DNA of 29,268 bases, from the NCBI GenBank assembly GCA_964511945.1, contig CAZEHO010000037.1, positions 1 through 29,268 of the forward strand, written 5' to 3'. The position numbers and the translations under genes are program-made. The stretch is from CAZEHO01 sp964511945. Lineage in GTDB: Bacteria > Actinomycetota > Acidimicrobiia > Spongiisociales > UBA11373. Positions 16,419 through 23,926 of the stretch are shown here, in pieces (position 1 is the first letter of the stretch; every line of letters begins with the position of its first letter). The notes under the pieces are model-generated. The model made no database searches and was not told where the DNA came from. It saw only the letters and a program-made list of their open reading frames with translations.

Positions 16419-17099
16419 TTATGCGATCCTATGCCGGCAGATGTCGCGCATGTCGCAGAAGTCACAGATCACTCCTTTGATTGCGATGTCTGCACCGATG
16501 CCGATGACCGTCGTTGCCGATTTGAGCGGCCGCATCTCCATGCCGGAGGACACCGTGACGTCGACCAGCGCCGGGTCGAGGATCGAGAAGATCTCCCGCT
16601 GCCCGGTACCGACGTCCCACCCGACCATTCCTGGGCTGAGGGGAAGGCTCGACTGCAGCCCGGCGGCAATCGCGTGCTGTTCCACCTCGTTGCAGGCGGT
16701 GACGGTGAGGGCATCGACGGCCGCAGATCCCACCGCGTCCAGCGCCAGCGCGAAGGCGAGGTCCTTGGTGCTCTGCCGATCCGCCGCCTCTTCGAGACGG
16801 TGTCCGACTGTTGCCAACATCACGGTGACGCGCTCGGCGCCGCCGAGGTGCTCGGTGATCAACGGTCCGCTCAACGTGGCCCCTCCGTTGAGCGTGACCC
16901 GGTTGTGGCGGGCGTTGGTGACCGGCAGGGCGCGGGTGACGACCGCAGGGTCGAGCAGATCACGCCCGCTATCGAGCGCTCGCGTCGCCAGATCAACCAG
17001 GGAGGGCCGGCGGGTGCGAATCACAGCCGGGTCGGCCCCCTGGCTGCGCAGGACGTCGTCGACGTCTAGTTCGAATTCCCAGTCCCGCCGGACCTCCAT
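16419..17099 (-). CDS. MetH activation-domain-like protein
   Basis: A 226-aa protein. The middle and C-terminal parts resemble the cobalamin-reactivation domain of methionine synthase: VTVMLATVGHRLEEAADR, then DAVGSAAVDALTVTACNEVE, and GMEMRPLKSATTVIGIG. It ends with CDFCDMRDICRHR, a C-x2-C-x5-C cluster that may hold iron-sulfur or zinc. Stand-alone proteins of this type occur beside corrinoid methyltransferases; their job is thought to be reactivation or handling of the corrinoid, but is not established. It starts seven bases after the methyltransferase stop codon, so the two are coupled. Confidence 0.8.
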   Translation of the reverse strand: MEVRRDWEFELDVDDVLRSQGADPAVIRTRRPSLVDLATRALDSGRDLLDPAVVTRALPVTNARHNRVTLNGGATLSGPLITEHLGGAERVTVMLATVGHRLEEAADRQSTKDLAFALALDAVGSAAVDALTVTACNEVEQHAIAAGLQSSLPLSPGMVGWDVGTGQREIFSILDPALVDVTVSSGMEMRPLKSATTVIGIGADIAIKGVICDFCDMRDICRHRIA

Positions 17100-17105
17100 G
17101 ACGTC

Positions 17106-17957
17106 CTAGTCCTCTCTGACCTGCTGCGAGCGGAAGTACTTGATGTACCGCATGCCGTTGGGATCACGGCCGCGGAGCAGATCTGCGGCGCGGATGGTGG
17201 CACCGAGCTTGGCGGCGTCCGTGATGGCGCAGGATGCCCCCGCCTCCATCGCCAGGCCGAGGAATGCCTGGTTGAGCGTATGGCGGTCCGGGAGCCCGAA
17301 CGACACATTGCTGGCACCCAGGTTGATATTCACGCCGTAGCGCTCGACGAGCATCCGAATGGTGTCGAGGGTGACCCGGGCGGCGCTGCTGTCGGCGCCG
17401 ACGGTCATGACCAGCGGGTCGATCACGATCGACTCGATCGGGATGTCCAGGGCGCCCGCCCGCTCAATGATCCTCTCAGCGACCGCAAGGCGGTCCTCGG
17501 CTGTGGCCGGGATGCCGTCCTCATCGAGGGTCAGCCCTATCACCGCCGTGTCGTACTCCTTGACGATGGGAAGGATGGCGCCGAGCGACGCTTCCTCTCC
17601 GTTGACCGAGTTGACGAGCGGTCGGCCGCCTGCGGCTTCGACCCCGGCGCGAACGGAGTCGGGGTTCGGTGAGTCGATGCTCAGCGGCACATCGACGGCG
17701 TCGCTGACGGCGGCCACCACCTGGCGCATCGCCATCGGCTCATCCGTTCCGGGCACCCCGACGTTGATGTCGAGCAGATCAGCACCGCCCTCGACCTGTG
17801 CAACCGCCAGGTCGACGACGTAGTCGTAATTGCCCTCGGAGAGGGCGGCGGCCAGGCGCCTGCGGCCCGTCGGATTGATCTTCTCTCCGATCATGGTCAT
17901 CGGGCCGGTTGAGTCGATGATGGCCTCGGTCGTGTCGTTCGAAACCCTCGTTTGCAT
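17106..17957 (-). CDS. methyltetrahydrofolate:corrinoid methyltransferase (MtgA/AcsE-like)
   Basis: A 283-aa pterin-binding TIM barrel. Key segments: MTMIGEKINPTGRRRL, GADLLDINVGVPG, VPLSIDSPNP, PLVNSVNGE, and NINLGASNVSFGLPDRHTLN, where the last asparagine-rich stretch matches the methyl-H4folate site of MtgA, AcsE and MetH. In glycine-betaine users MtgA moves the methyl group from the corrinoid protein to H4folate. That is the expected role here and it links the MttB homologue to MetF. The ATG at 17957 has GAGGAG upstream; a later ATG (MTMIGEK) is possible. Its corrinoid partner would normally be encoded just upstream, where only a remnant remains. Confidence 0.9.
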   Translation of the reverse strand: MQTRVSNDTTEAIIDSTGPMTMIGEKINPTGRRRLAAALSEGNYDYVVDLAVAQVEGGADLLDINVGVPGTDEPMAMRQVVAAVSDAVDVPLSIDSPNPDSVRAGVEAAGGRPLVNSVNGEEASLGAILPIVKEYDTAVIGLTLDEDGIPATAEDRLAVAERIIERAGALDIPIESIVIDPLVMTVGADSSAARVTLDTIRMLVERYGVNINLGASNVSFGLPDRHTLNQAFLGLAMEAGASCAITDAAKLGATIRAADLLRGRDPNGMRYIKYFRSQQVRED

Positions 17958-17974
17958 GGCTCGTCGTTCTCCTC

Positions 17975-18276
17975 TCAGTGGTTCTTACCAGTGGGTGTCC
18001 AGAGGGGTCCCATGTCGATGCACTCGGTCCTGACCCGGTCGTACGCCGCCTCCTATTCCGGAGCCGGTTGCATGTGGCCGTCTCGCAGGCCTCCCGGAAT
18101 ACCCGCCCGCTCTCGAACGCCGAACCCACGTCCTCCAGCGCCGGGTTGATCGCGCTCGCGATGAGCGTCATGGGTTCGATCCCGCCCGCCGGACATCGCC
18201 CGACGAGGACTGCAGCAGCGGCATCTCCCTCGACTACCGCCGTCCTGTGGCGGTCGAGAAGGATTGCCGTATCCAC
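17975..18276 (-). pseudogene. corrinoid protein remnant (cap domain only)
   Basis: From a GTG at 18276 with GGAGG upstream, the frame reads AVVEGDAAAAVLVGR, GIEPMTLIASAINPALEDVG and FESGRVF. This is the helical cap domain (B12-binding_2) of corrinoid proteins. After RVF the frame degenerates. A shifted frame continues PGGLRDGHMQPAPE, meets TAG, then reads EAAYDRVRTECIDMGPLW to a stop at 17975. The Rossmann cobalamin domain with its Asp-x-His-x-x-Gly loop, about 120 residues, is absent. So the gene has a frameshift, a nonsense codon and an internal loss. It lies 14 bases after folD and before the methyltransferase, the expected place for a carrier gene. Confidence 0.7.
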
Positions 18277-18290
18277 GAAGGCCTCCGCTC

Positions 18291-19154
18291 CTAATTGCCG
18301 GCCCGGATGGTCTGCTCTGCGGCCTGCACGGTGTTGGCGAGCAGCGAGGCGATCGTCATCGGGCCGACTCCGCCGGGTACCGGCGTTATGAAGCCGGCGA
18401 CTTCGGCCACGGCCGCGAAGTCGACGTCGCCGACGAGCCCATCCTCGGTGCGGTTGGTCCCGACGTCGATCACGGTGGCCCCGGGCTTTACGTCGTCGGC
18501 TCCGACCAGGCCCTGTCTTCCGGCGGCAACGATGAGGATGTCGGCTTGCCTCGTCAGGTTCCCCAGGTCGGGCGTCCGGGAGTGCGCCTGGGTCACGGTG
18601 GCGTCGACTCCCTTGCGCGCCAGCATCATGGCGATGGGACGGCCGACCAGGAACGATCGGCCGATGACCACGGCGGACTTCCGGGCCGTTTCGATTCCGT
18701 AGTGCTCGAGAATGCGGAGGATCCCGCTCGGCGTTGCCGGGCGCGGTCCGGGCTCATCGAGCACCATTAGGCCGAGGTTGTGAGGGTGGAGTCCGTCTGC
18801 GTCCTTTTGCGGCGCGATCGCCTGGACGGCCCGGCTGCCGTTCATGTGGTCGGGCAATGGGAGTTGGACGATCATGCCGTCGACTTGCTCGTCCTGATTG
18901 AGCCGTTCGACGAGTTCCTCGACCTCTTGCTGGCTTGAGGAGGCCGGGAGCGAGTAGTCGAACGACAGCATGCCGGCTCGCTCGGCGGCCCGGTGCTTGT
19001 TGCGAACGTAGATCTGCGAGGCAGGGTCTTCACCGACCAGCACGGTGGCGAGGCCGACCGACTTGCCACGATCAGCCAGATCAGCAACTCGCTGCCGCAC
19101 CTCCGCCTTCAGGGCATCCGCTACCTCACGACCGGAGAGTGTCGTGGCCGTCAC
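18291..19154 (-). CDS. folD: bifunctional methylene-H4folate dehydrogenase/cyclohydrolase
   Basis: A 287-aa protein from the GTG at 19154, which has AAGGGAG six bases upstream; the in-frame ATG at 19202 lies inside the operator and is rejected. The substrate-domain segment IYVRNKHRAAERAG contains the catalytic lysine (Lys53). DGMIVQLPLPDHM, GRSFLVGRPIAMMLARKG and PVPGGVGPMTIASLL are standard FolD motifs. It converts methylene-H4folate to methenyl- and then 10-formyl-H4folate with NAD(P). Here it is the first gene of the C1 operon and would continue oxidation of the methyl group after MetF. No formyl-H4folate ligase or deformylase is nearby. Confidence 0.93.
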   Translation of the reverse strand: MTATTLSGREVADALKAEVRQRVADLADRGKSVGLATVLVGEDPASQIYVRNKHRAAERAGMLSFDYSLPASSSQQEVEELVERLNQDEQVDGMIVQLPLPDHMNGSRAVQAIAPQKDADGLHPHNLGLMVLDEPGPRPATPSGILRILEHYGIETARKSAVVIGRSFLVGRPIAMMLARKGVDATVTQAHSRTPDLGNLTRQADILIVAAGRQGLVGADDVKPGATVIDVGTNRTEDGLVGDVDFAAVAEVAGFITPVPGGVGPMTIASLLANTVQAAEQTIRAGN

Positions 19155-19188
19155 TGCAGCTCCCTTCGTTGTGCGGCCTTCCGCAACT

Positions 19189-19203
19189 ATTGATGTAATC
19201 AAT
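19189..19203. promoter_or_regulatory. operator type 1, upstream of folD
   Basis: Perfect palindrome ATTGAT-GTA-ATCAAT, 35 bases before the folD start and between the aminotransferase stop and folD. It shows that the folD operon has its own controlled promoter. Confidence 0.78.
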
Positions 19204-19292
19204 CTTATGCCACATCACACCTGGATGTCTCAACCATCCGTCCGGCTGGAGGGCGTCAGGCCGCGCTCGTTCGGCGCCCTCCGCAGCGCTGT

Positions 19293-20681
19293 TCAACCCT
19301 GCAATTCGAGCAGGTCCTCCTCGGCCTTGGCGTAGGCGATGGGGATGGCCTCACGAAGAGTCGAAACGATGGTGTCGACGTCGTCCCTCGTGATGACGAG
19401 CGACGGCGACATCACGTTCAGGTTCCCGACCGGCCGAACCATGACGCCTAGTTCATCGGCCTCGTTGGCGACCCGCTTGCCGATGTCGATCGCATCGGGA
19501 TAGGGCTCCTTCGTCTCGACGTTGCGCACGAACTCGAGGCACACCATCAGGTGCGAACCGCGGACGTCGCCGACCATCGGAAGGCCGCGCAGCATGTCGA
19601 GTTGATCCATCATGTACGGCCCGACATCGCGAACGTGCTCGAGGATCCCCTCGTTCTCGATGATCTCGATGTTCTTGAGGCCGGCTGCGCAGGCGACCGG
19701 ATGACCGCCGTAGGTGAAGCCCATCGCCATGTACCGCTCGTTCCCCGGCTCCGCGATGACGTCCCAGATCCGGTCGGAGAAGATCGTTGCCCCGAGCGGG
19801 ATGTATCCCGACGTCAGGCCCTTGGCGGTTGTGATCACGTCCGGGGTGATGCCGAACAGCTTCTCGGAGGCGAACCACTCGCCGAGCCGTCCGAAACCGG
19901 TGACGACCTCATCGGAGATGTACACGATGTCGTTCGCCCGGCAGAACTCCCAGATCCGTTTCAGGTAGTTGGCCGGAGGCGGAACCACACCGCCGGCACC
20001 CATCACCGGCTCGGCGATGAAGGCCGACACGTGTTCCGGGCCGCCCAGGCCGGCGACCATGTCCTCGAACTCGGCGACCAGTTTGTCGGCGAACTCTGCT
20101 TCGGTCAGGTCGCCGCCGTACCGGTAGTAGTTGGGGGATGACAGGTGGTGGATGTTGTCCATGAACTCCAGCAGGTCAATCCGGTCCGATGCTTTCCCGC
20201 CCAGCGAGCCTGCTGCGTAGGTCTGGCCGTGGTAGGCGTCCTTGCGGGAGATCACGTGGCGCTTCTCCGGCTTGCCGCGGACGTTCTGATAGAACTGAAT
20301 CAGGCGGTAAGCGATGTCGTTGGCGGTCGACCCACCGGTGGTGAAGAACACGTGGTTGAGGTCGCCCGGAGCCAGCTCCGCCAGCCTGGCGGCAAATTCC
20401 GCGGCCGGCGGATGGGTGAGGTCGACGAACGGACTCGAGTAGGCAAGCTTGCGCACCTGGTCGGCTATGGCCTCGACCATGTCCTCCCGGCCCTGCCCGA
20501 CGTTGTTGCACCACAGGCCGCCGACCGCATCCAGGTACCGCTTCCCATCGGTATCGGTGATGTAGGCACCTTCCCCGGACTCGATCGGGAGAGCTCCCTC
20601 TTCCGGGAACACGTCGAACAGCTGATACGGATGGAGGTGATGCTGCTTGTCCCACTCGACGATCTGGTTGGTGTCTGCCAT
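19293..20681 (-). CDS. class III (omega) aminotransferase
   Basis: A 462-aa PLP enzyme of fold type I, class III. FFTTGGSTANDIAYRL near residue 112 is the phosphate-binding turn, AYHGQTYAAGSLGG follows, YISDEVVTGFGRLG has the PLP-binding Asp257, and Lys287 in TTAKGLTSGYIPLGA is the PLP lysine. The overall layout resembles putrescine-, taurine- and beta-alanine:pyruvate aminotransferases, so the amino donor is probably an omega-amine; the exact substrate cannot be told. Start ATG 20681 has AAAGGA upstream. It is the second gene after the amidinotransferase (51-base gap), so they likely share a transcript and a pathway. Confidence 0.88.
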   Translation of the reverse strand: MADTNQIVEWDKQHHLHPYQLFDVFPEEGALPIESGEGAYITDTDGKRYLDAVGGLWCNNVGQGREDMVEAIADQVRKLAYSSPFVDLTHPPAAEFAARLAELAPGDLNHVFFTTGGSTANDIAYRLIQFYQNVRGKPEKRHVISRKDAYHGQTYAAGSLGGKASDRIDLLEFMDNIHHLSSPNYYRYGGDLTEAEFADKLVAEFEDMVAGLGGPEHVSAFIAEPVMGAGGVVPPPANYLKRIWEFCRANDIVYISDEVVTGFGRLGEWFASEKLFGITPDVITTAKGLTSGYIPLGATIFSDRIWDVIAEPGNERYMAMGFTYGGHPVACAAGLKNIEIIENEGILEHVRDVGPYMMDQLDMLRGLPMVGDVRGSHLMVCLEFVRNVETKEPYPDAIDIGKRVANEADELGVMVRPVGNLNVMSPSLVITRDDVDTIVSTLREAIPIAYAKAEEDLLELQG

Positions 20682-20732
20682 TGGTTGATCCTTTCGGATG
20701 GGTACGTCTGAGATCTTGCTGGGAACGACGAT

Positions 20733-21866
20733 TCAGAATCCGGGGATCTGCTTCGGGAAGTAATCCTCCATATCGCCCTCGCGCTCCACATCGAGGGTTG
20801 CGCAGTGCAGGGCACCGCCGAACATCGACACGTCGATGAAGGGCACCGGGATCACGTCGAAGCCGAGCCCATCGAGTTGCTCCTGCAGCGCTACTTCGTT
20901 CGTCTCCACACAGATCGTGTTCGGGTCGATCGAGAACACGTTGTACCCGAGCGACTCGTGGCACATCGAATACCCCGGCTGTTTCGCACCGGAGACCGGG
21001 GCCGCCTCGATGATCTCCCAGTCATTCAGGCGCAGCAGTTCGTGGAACTCCGGGATTAGCGACGGATGGTCGGAGTTGATCATGACTTGGCCGGCGCGCA
21101 GCGGAATCAGGGTGACGTCGATGTGCCATGGCACCGGGGTACCGCCGAAGTGCAGGAAGTGCACCCGGAACCCGCGGGATTCGAAGTGGCGCTTGAACCA
21201 ATCGAGGCCGGATCTGTTCGACGGCGCCGAGTGCTGGATGAAGATGTCCTTGCCGAAGCGCATCGCATCGGCAGTGTCGAACATCGGCTCCTTTTCGGTG
21301 AGCTGGAACTCGAGGCGGCGCATGTTCTCCATGAGTTCCTCGTCGCTCCACTCCCCGTGGAACTTCTCCCAGTACCCCGGGACGTAGGATTCATCCGAGA
21401 GGCGCGGCTTGGGGGCGGCCTCCCACAGGAAGTTCGGGTCGTCTTTGAAGTACTGCTCCAGGAGCGGCTTGTAGGCGAGGAACTCGAACCAGCGGGCCCG
21501 CTGCGACATCGTGGCTTCGAGGATCTCGTTGCCGTAGGCCATGAGGATGTCGCGTGGCGGCATGGTGCCGAAGAGGTGGTCGCACTCCCAGTCGGGGGTG
21601 CGGACGTACTGGCGGTCGTCCATCGACGTGGGGCGGTCGACTCTGATGCCCCGCCCCGCCAGCATCGAGGCGAAGCTTTCCATCTGCTCGTGCCCGGTCT
21701 CGATGTAATGGTCGGGGATCTGGATCCACTGCCCGGCGTTGATCCCTACTTCGGGGAGATCGAGAACCATGCCGGCTTCCGGGGCGCCGACCATGCGGCT
21801 GTCGATCCGTCCGATGATCACGTGCTTCAGCGGGTCCCACTCGTTCCAGGAGTTGACTCGAGTCAT
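20733..21866 (-). CDS. glycine amidinotransferase-type amidinotransferase
   Basis: A 377-aa protein, starting at the ATG at 21866 with AGGGAAG upstream. It aligns by eye along its whole length with animal L-arginine:glycine amidinotransferase: WNEWDPLKHVIIGR, PRDILMAYGNEILEA and RARWFEFLAYKPL. The catalytic residues are in place: the aspartate in FDTADAMRFGKDIF (about 200), His248 in PWHIDVTL, and nucleophile Cys355 in GGALHCATLDV. Such enzymes move the amidino group of arginine to an amine, giving a guanidino compound and ornithine; relatives act on inosamines or in toxin synthesis. The acceptor here is unknown and glycine is only the default. It leads the operon with the omega-aminotransferase. 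Confidence 0.88.
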   Translation of the reverse strand: MTRVNSWNEWDPLKHVIIGRIDSRMVGAPEAGMVLDLPEVGINAGQWIQIPDHYIETGHEQMESFASMLAGRGIRVDRPTSMDDRQYVRTPDWECDHLFGTMPPRDILMAYGNEILEATMSQRARWFEFLAYKPLLEQYFKDDPNFLWEAAPKPRLSDESYVPGYWEKFHGEWSDEELMENMRRLEFQLTEKEPMFDTADAMRFGKDIFIQHSAPSNRSGLDWFKRHFESRGFRVHFLHFGGTPVPWHIDVTLIPLRAGQVMINSDHPSLIPEFHELLRLNDWEIIEAAPVSGAKQPGYSMCHESLGYNVFSIDPNTICVETNEVALQEQLDGLGFDVIPVPFIDVSMFGGALHCATLDVEREGDMEDYFPKQIPGF

Positions 21867-21925
21867 CGGTTCTTCCCTGCCTTTCGGAACGGTCCGCCGA
21901 TCGGGATTCAACGCCCAGGTTTGCG

Positions 21926-21945
21926 GATGCCTATCAAACGATAGA
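21926..21945. promoter_or_regulatory. operator type 2, copy A
   Basis: Contains CTATCAAACGATAG at 21931-21944, about 65 bases before the amidinotransferase start. It is repeated in inverted orientation as copy B, with 19 of 20 bases shared. Confidence 0.72.
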
Positions 21946-21971
21946 TGAAATGACGGAGGCGTGCATGGCTC

Positions 21972-21991
21972 TCTATCATTTGATAGGCATC
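21972..21991. promoter_or_regulatory. operator type 2, copy B
   Basis: Contains the perfect palindrome CTATCATTTGATAG at 21973-21986. Its centre is 42 bases from the centre of copy A, four turns of B-DNA, and it lies about 20 bases before the NTF2-like start. A bound dimer pair could repress both divergent genes. Confidence 0.75.
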
Positions 21992-22006
21992 GTCTCGGGA
22001 GGAGGA

Positions 22007-22391
22007 ATGGTGACCGAATCGCCGCACGATGCAGCGGTCCGCGAGGTTCTCGATCGGTACATCGCAGCCTGCCATGCCGGCGATGCTGAGGCCTTGCGGC
22101 GGCAGTTTCACCCCGATGCCCTCATCGGCGGCTTCCTCGACGATGTTCCGGAGGTGGGGACCCCCGAGCCGTTCTTCGAGGAAACCGCCGGCAATCCCGC
22201 TCCGCAATCCTCCGGAGAGCCCTATCGCGGCGAGGTGACAGCGGTGGAGGCTGTCGGGCGGGTGGGTGGGTGTCGGTGCGGTCAGGGAGTACGACCTGCT
22301 CGGGCGTGACTACCTGAACCGATTCCTGCTGCTCGAGATCGGCGGCGAACGGCTGATCGTCGCCAAGGCTTACGACAGCGTCGGCGAATAG
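22007..22391 (+). pseudogene. NTF2-like (lumazine-binding-type) protein, frameshifted
   Basis: Start ATG at 22007 with GGGAGG upstream. The frame reads AAVREVLDRYIAACHAGDAE and FHPDALIGGFLDD, the usual start of SnoaL/NTF2-like small proteins. At about 22258-22272, a run of GGGTGGGTGGGT, the frame is lost. A shifted frame continues VGAVREYDLLGRDYLNRFLL and IVAKAYDSVGE to a stop at 22391, which completes the expected fold. A single extra base explains it. This could be a true mutation or a sequencing error in the G-rich run. It diverges from the amidinotransferase across operators A and B. Confidence 0.7.
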
Positions 22392-22423
22392 CGCGGCGAC
22401 ACGCTCTGACCGAGGAGCACATC

Positions 22424-22763
22424 ATGAGTCGCACCGGCGTCTCCAAGGACCGGATCGAACAGATCCGGACCTCGCCACCTATCGCGAGTTGTCCGATCGC
22501 TTCGACCACATGGTCCGGCTCATCATCCGAGCCGGACAGGAGGAGGGCGACTTCGTCGATGTCGACCCCGCACTGGCCACCACGTCGTGACCGGGCTGTT
22601 CCTGCGGGCGCCGCTCTTCGAAGATGACCTTTGCGAGACCCGCGTAGCCGTCGCCGCAGAGTCGGCGACGCTGGTCCTGCGGAGCCTGCTCACCGACCCG
22701 GGCCGCCTGACCGAGATCCAATCGGAAGCCGCCGGGTTGATCGCTGCCTACCGGGCCGGCTGA
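22424..22763 (+). pseudogene. TetR-family regulator, DNA-binding domain deleted
   Basis: A good SD (GAGGAG) precedes the ATG at 22424, and the first residues MSRTGVSKDRI are a typical TetR opening. They jump at once to a C-terminal TetR segment in another frame: DLATYRELSDRFDHMVRLII, AGQEEGDFVDVDP, then after a second frameshift near 22587 LFLRAPLFEDD and LLTDPGRLTEIQSEAAGLIA to the stop at 22761. The helix-turn-helix and most of the ligand domain, roughly 90 residues, are gone. The gene overlaps the convergent CoA-transferase end by 16 bases. Its position suggests it once controlled operators A and B. Confidence 0.7.
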
Positions 22764-23923
22764 CCACCGTCGGGGCGCAGCGACGCTCCGTTCACCAGGC
22801 GACGCCGGATCTCCTCGCCGTCACTGTCGAGCGGCGGTGGTGCCCCCAGCGCCGGTGACGATTCGGGCCCGAAGCGGATGGGGGATCCGACCCCGCAGGT
22901 GCCGTCGCCCAGATCGGTGGTGGCCTCGATCCCGAGCCGCTCTGCCAGCGCAAACGCTTCGGCCACGGTGTTGATCTCACCCACCGGAACTCCTGCGGCC
23001 CGAAGCTCGGCGATCCACTCCGCCGCCGGCCTCGATGTGAACTCCCGCTCGAGTTCGGTGATCAGGTCATCGATGTTGCGGCGCCGGTCCCCGTTGGTGG
23101 CGAAGCGGGGATCATCGAGCAGGTCGGCGCGTCCGATCACCTCGCAGGTCCGTGCGAACAGGCGGTCGTTGGCCGCTGCCAGCACGAATTCCCGATCGGC
23201 TGCCCGAACCGGTTCGTAGGGGGCGATCGAAGGGTGGCGGTTGCCGTCGCGCTGGTGATCCTCGCCGGCGCCGAGATAGCCCGACGCCAGGTTGATGAGG
23301 CCGGCGAGCGCCGCCTCGAAGAGCGACACCTGCACATGGCGGCCCTTCCCGGTCCGCTCCCGTTCATAGAGGGCGGCCAGAACTCCGCTGGTCGCGAACA
23401 ATCCGGCCACCACATCGGAGGCCGCCATGCCGACCTTCGTCGGCGGACCGTCGGGGTTACCGGTGACGTGCATCCACCCCGCCATCGCCTGGATGAGGAG
23501 GTCGATGCCGGGGAGGTCGGCCCCGGCTCCCTCCCGGCCGAACCCGCTGATCGAGCAGTAGACCACTCCGGGGTTCGTTGCAGCCACCTCGGTGTAGCCG
23601 AGCCCGAGTCGCTCCATGACGCCGGGGCGGAAGTTCTCCACCAGCACGTCCGCCTGATCGATCAACTGCCGGGCCAACTTGAGATCATCCGGGTCTTTGA
23701 GGTCGAGCGCCACCGAGCGCTTGCCCTTGTTGACCGATGCGAAGTAGGTGGCGGTGTCTCCCCGGAAGGGCGGGCCCCAGTGGCGGGTATCGTCGCCGCC
23801 TTCCGGGTGCTCCACCTTGATGACGGTGGCGCCCATCTCGGCCAGGGTCTGGGTCACCAGCGGTCCCGCCAGGATGCGCGAGAAATCGGCGACCAGAACA
23901 GGTTCCAGAGGGGCCGATGTCAT
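22748..23923 (-). CDS. CaiB/BaiF-family CoA-transferase
   Basis: A 391-aa class III CoA-transferase. It opens with VLVADFSRILAGPLVTQTLA and IKVEHPEGGDDTRHWGPPF, the standard N-terminal CoA-binding segments. FASVNKGKRSVALDLK follows, and the catalytic aspartate is probably Asp141 in PGIDLLIQAMAG. Such enzymes move CoA between organic acids; members include carnitine, formyl/oxalate, and bile-acid CoA-transferases. Its start is three bases downstream of the SDR stop codon, so the SDR and CoA-transferase form an operon. The substrate is unknown. A link to carnitine-like compounds is possible only by analogy. Confidence 0.9.
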   Translation of the reverse strand: MTSAPLEPVLVADFSRILAGPLVTQTLAEMGATVIKVEHPEGGDDTRHWGPPFRGDTATYFASVNKGKRSVALDLKDPDDLKLARQLIDQADVLVENFRPGVMERLGLGYTEVAATNPGVVYCSISGFGREGAGADLPGIDLLIQAMAGWMHVTGNPDGPPTKVGMAASDVVAGLFATSGVLAALYERERTGKGRHVQVSLFEAALAGLINLASGYLGAGEDHQRDGNRHPSIAPYEPVRAADREFVLAAANDRLFARTCEVIGRADLLDDPRFATNGDRRRNIDDLITELEREFTSRPAAEWIAELRAAGVPVGEINTVAEAFALAERLGIEATTDLGDGTCGVGSPIRFGPESSPALGAPPPLDSDGEEIRRRLVNGASLRPDGGQPAR

Positions 23924-23926
23924 GAG

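Noticed and set aside
18041..18060. In-frame TAG in the corrinoid remnant read as pyrrolysine
   Set aside because: The upstream frame is already broken and no cobalamin domain follows. No pylS-type gene or amber tRNA is seen, so simple decay is likelier.
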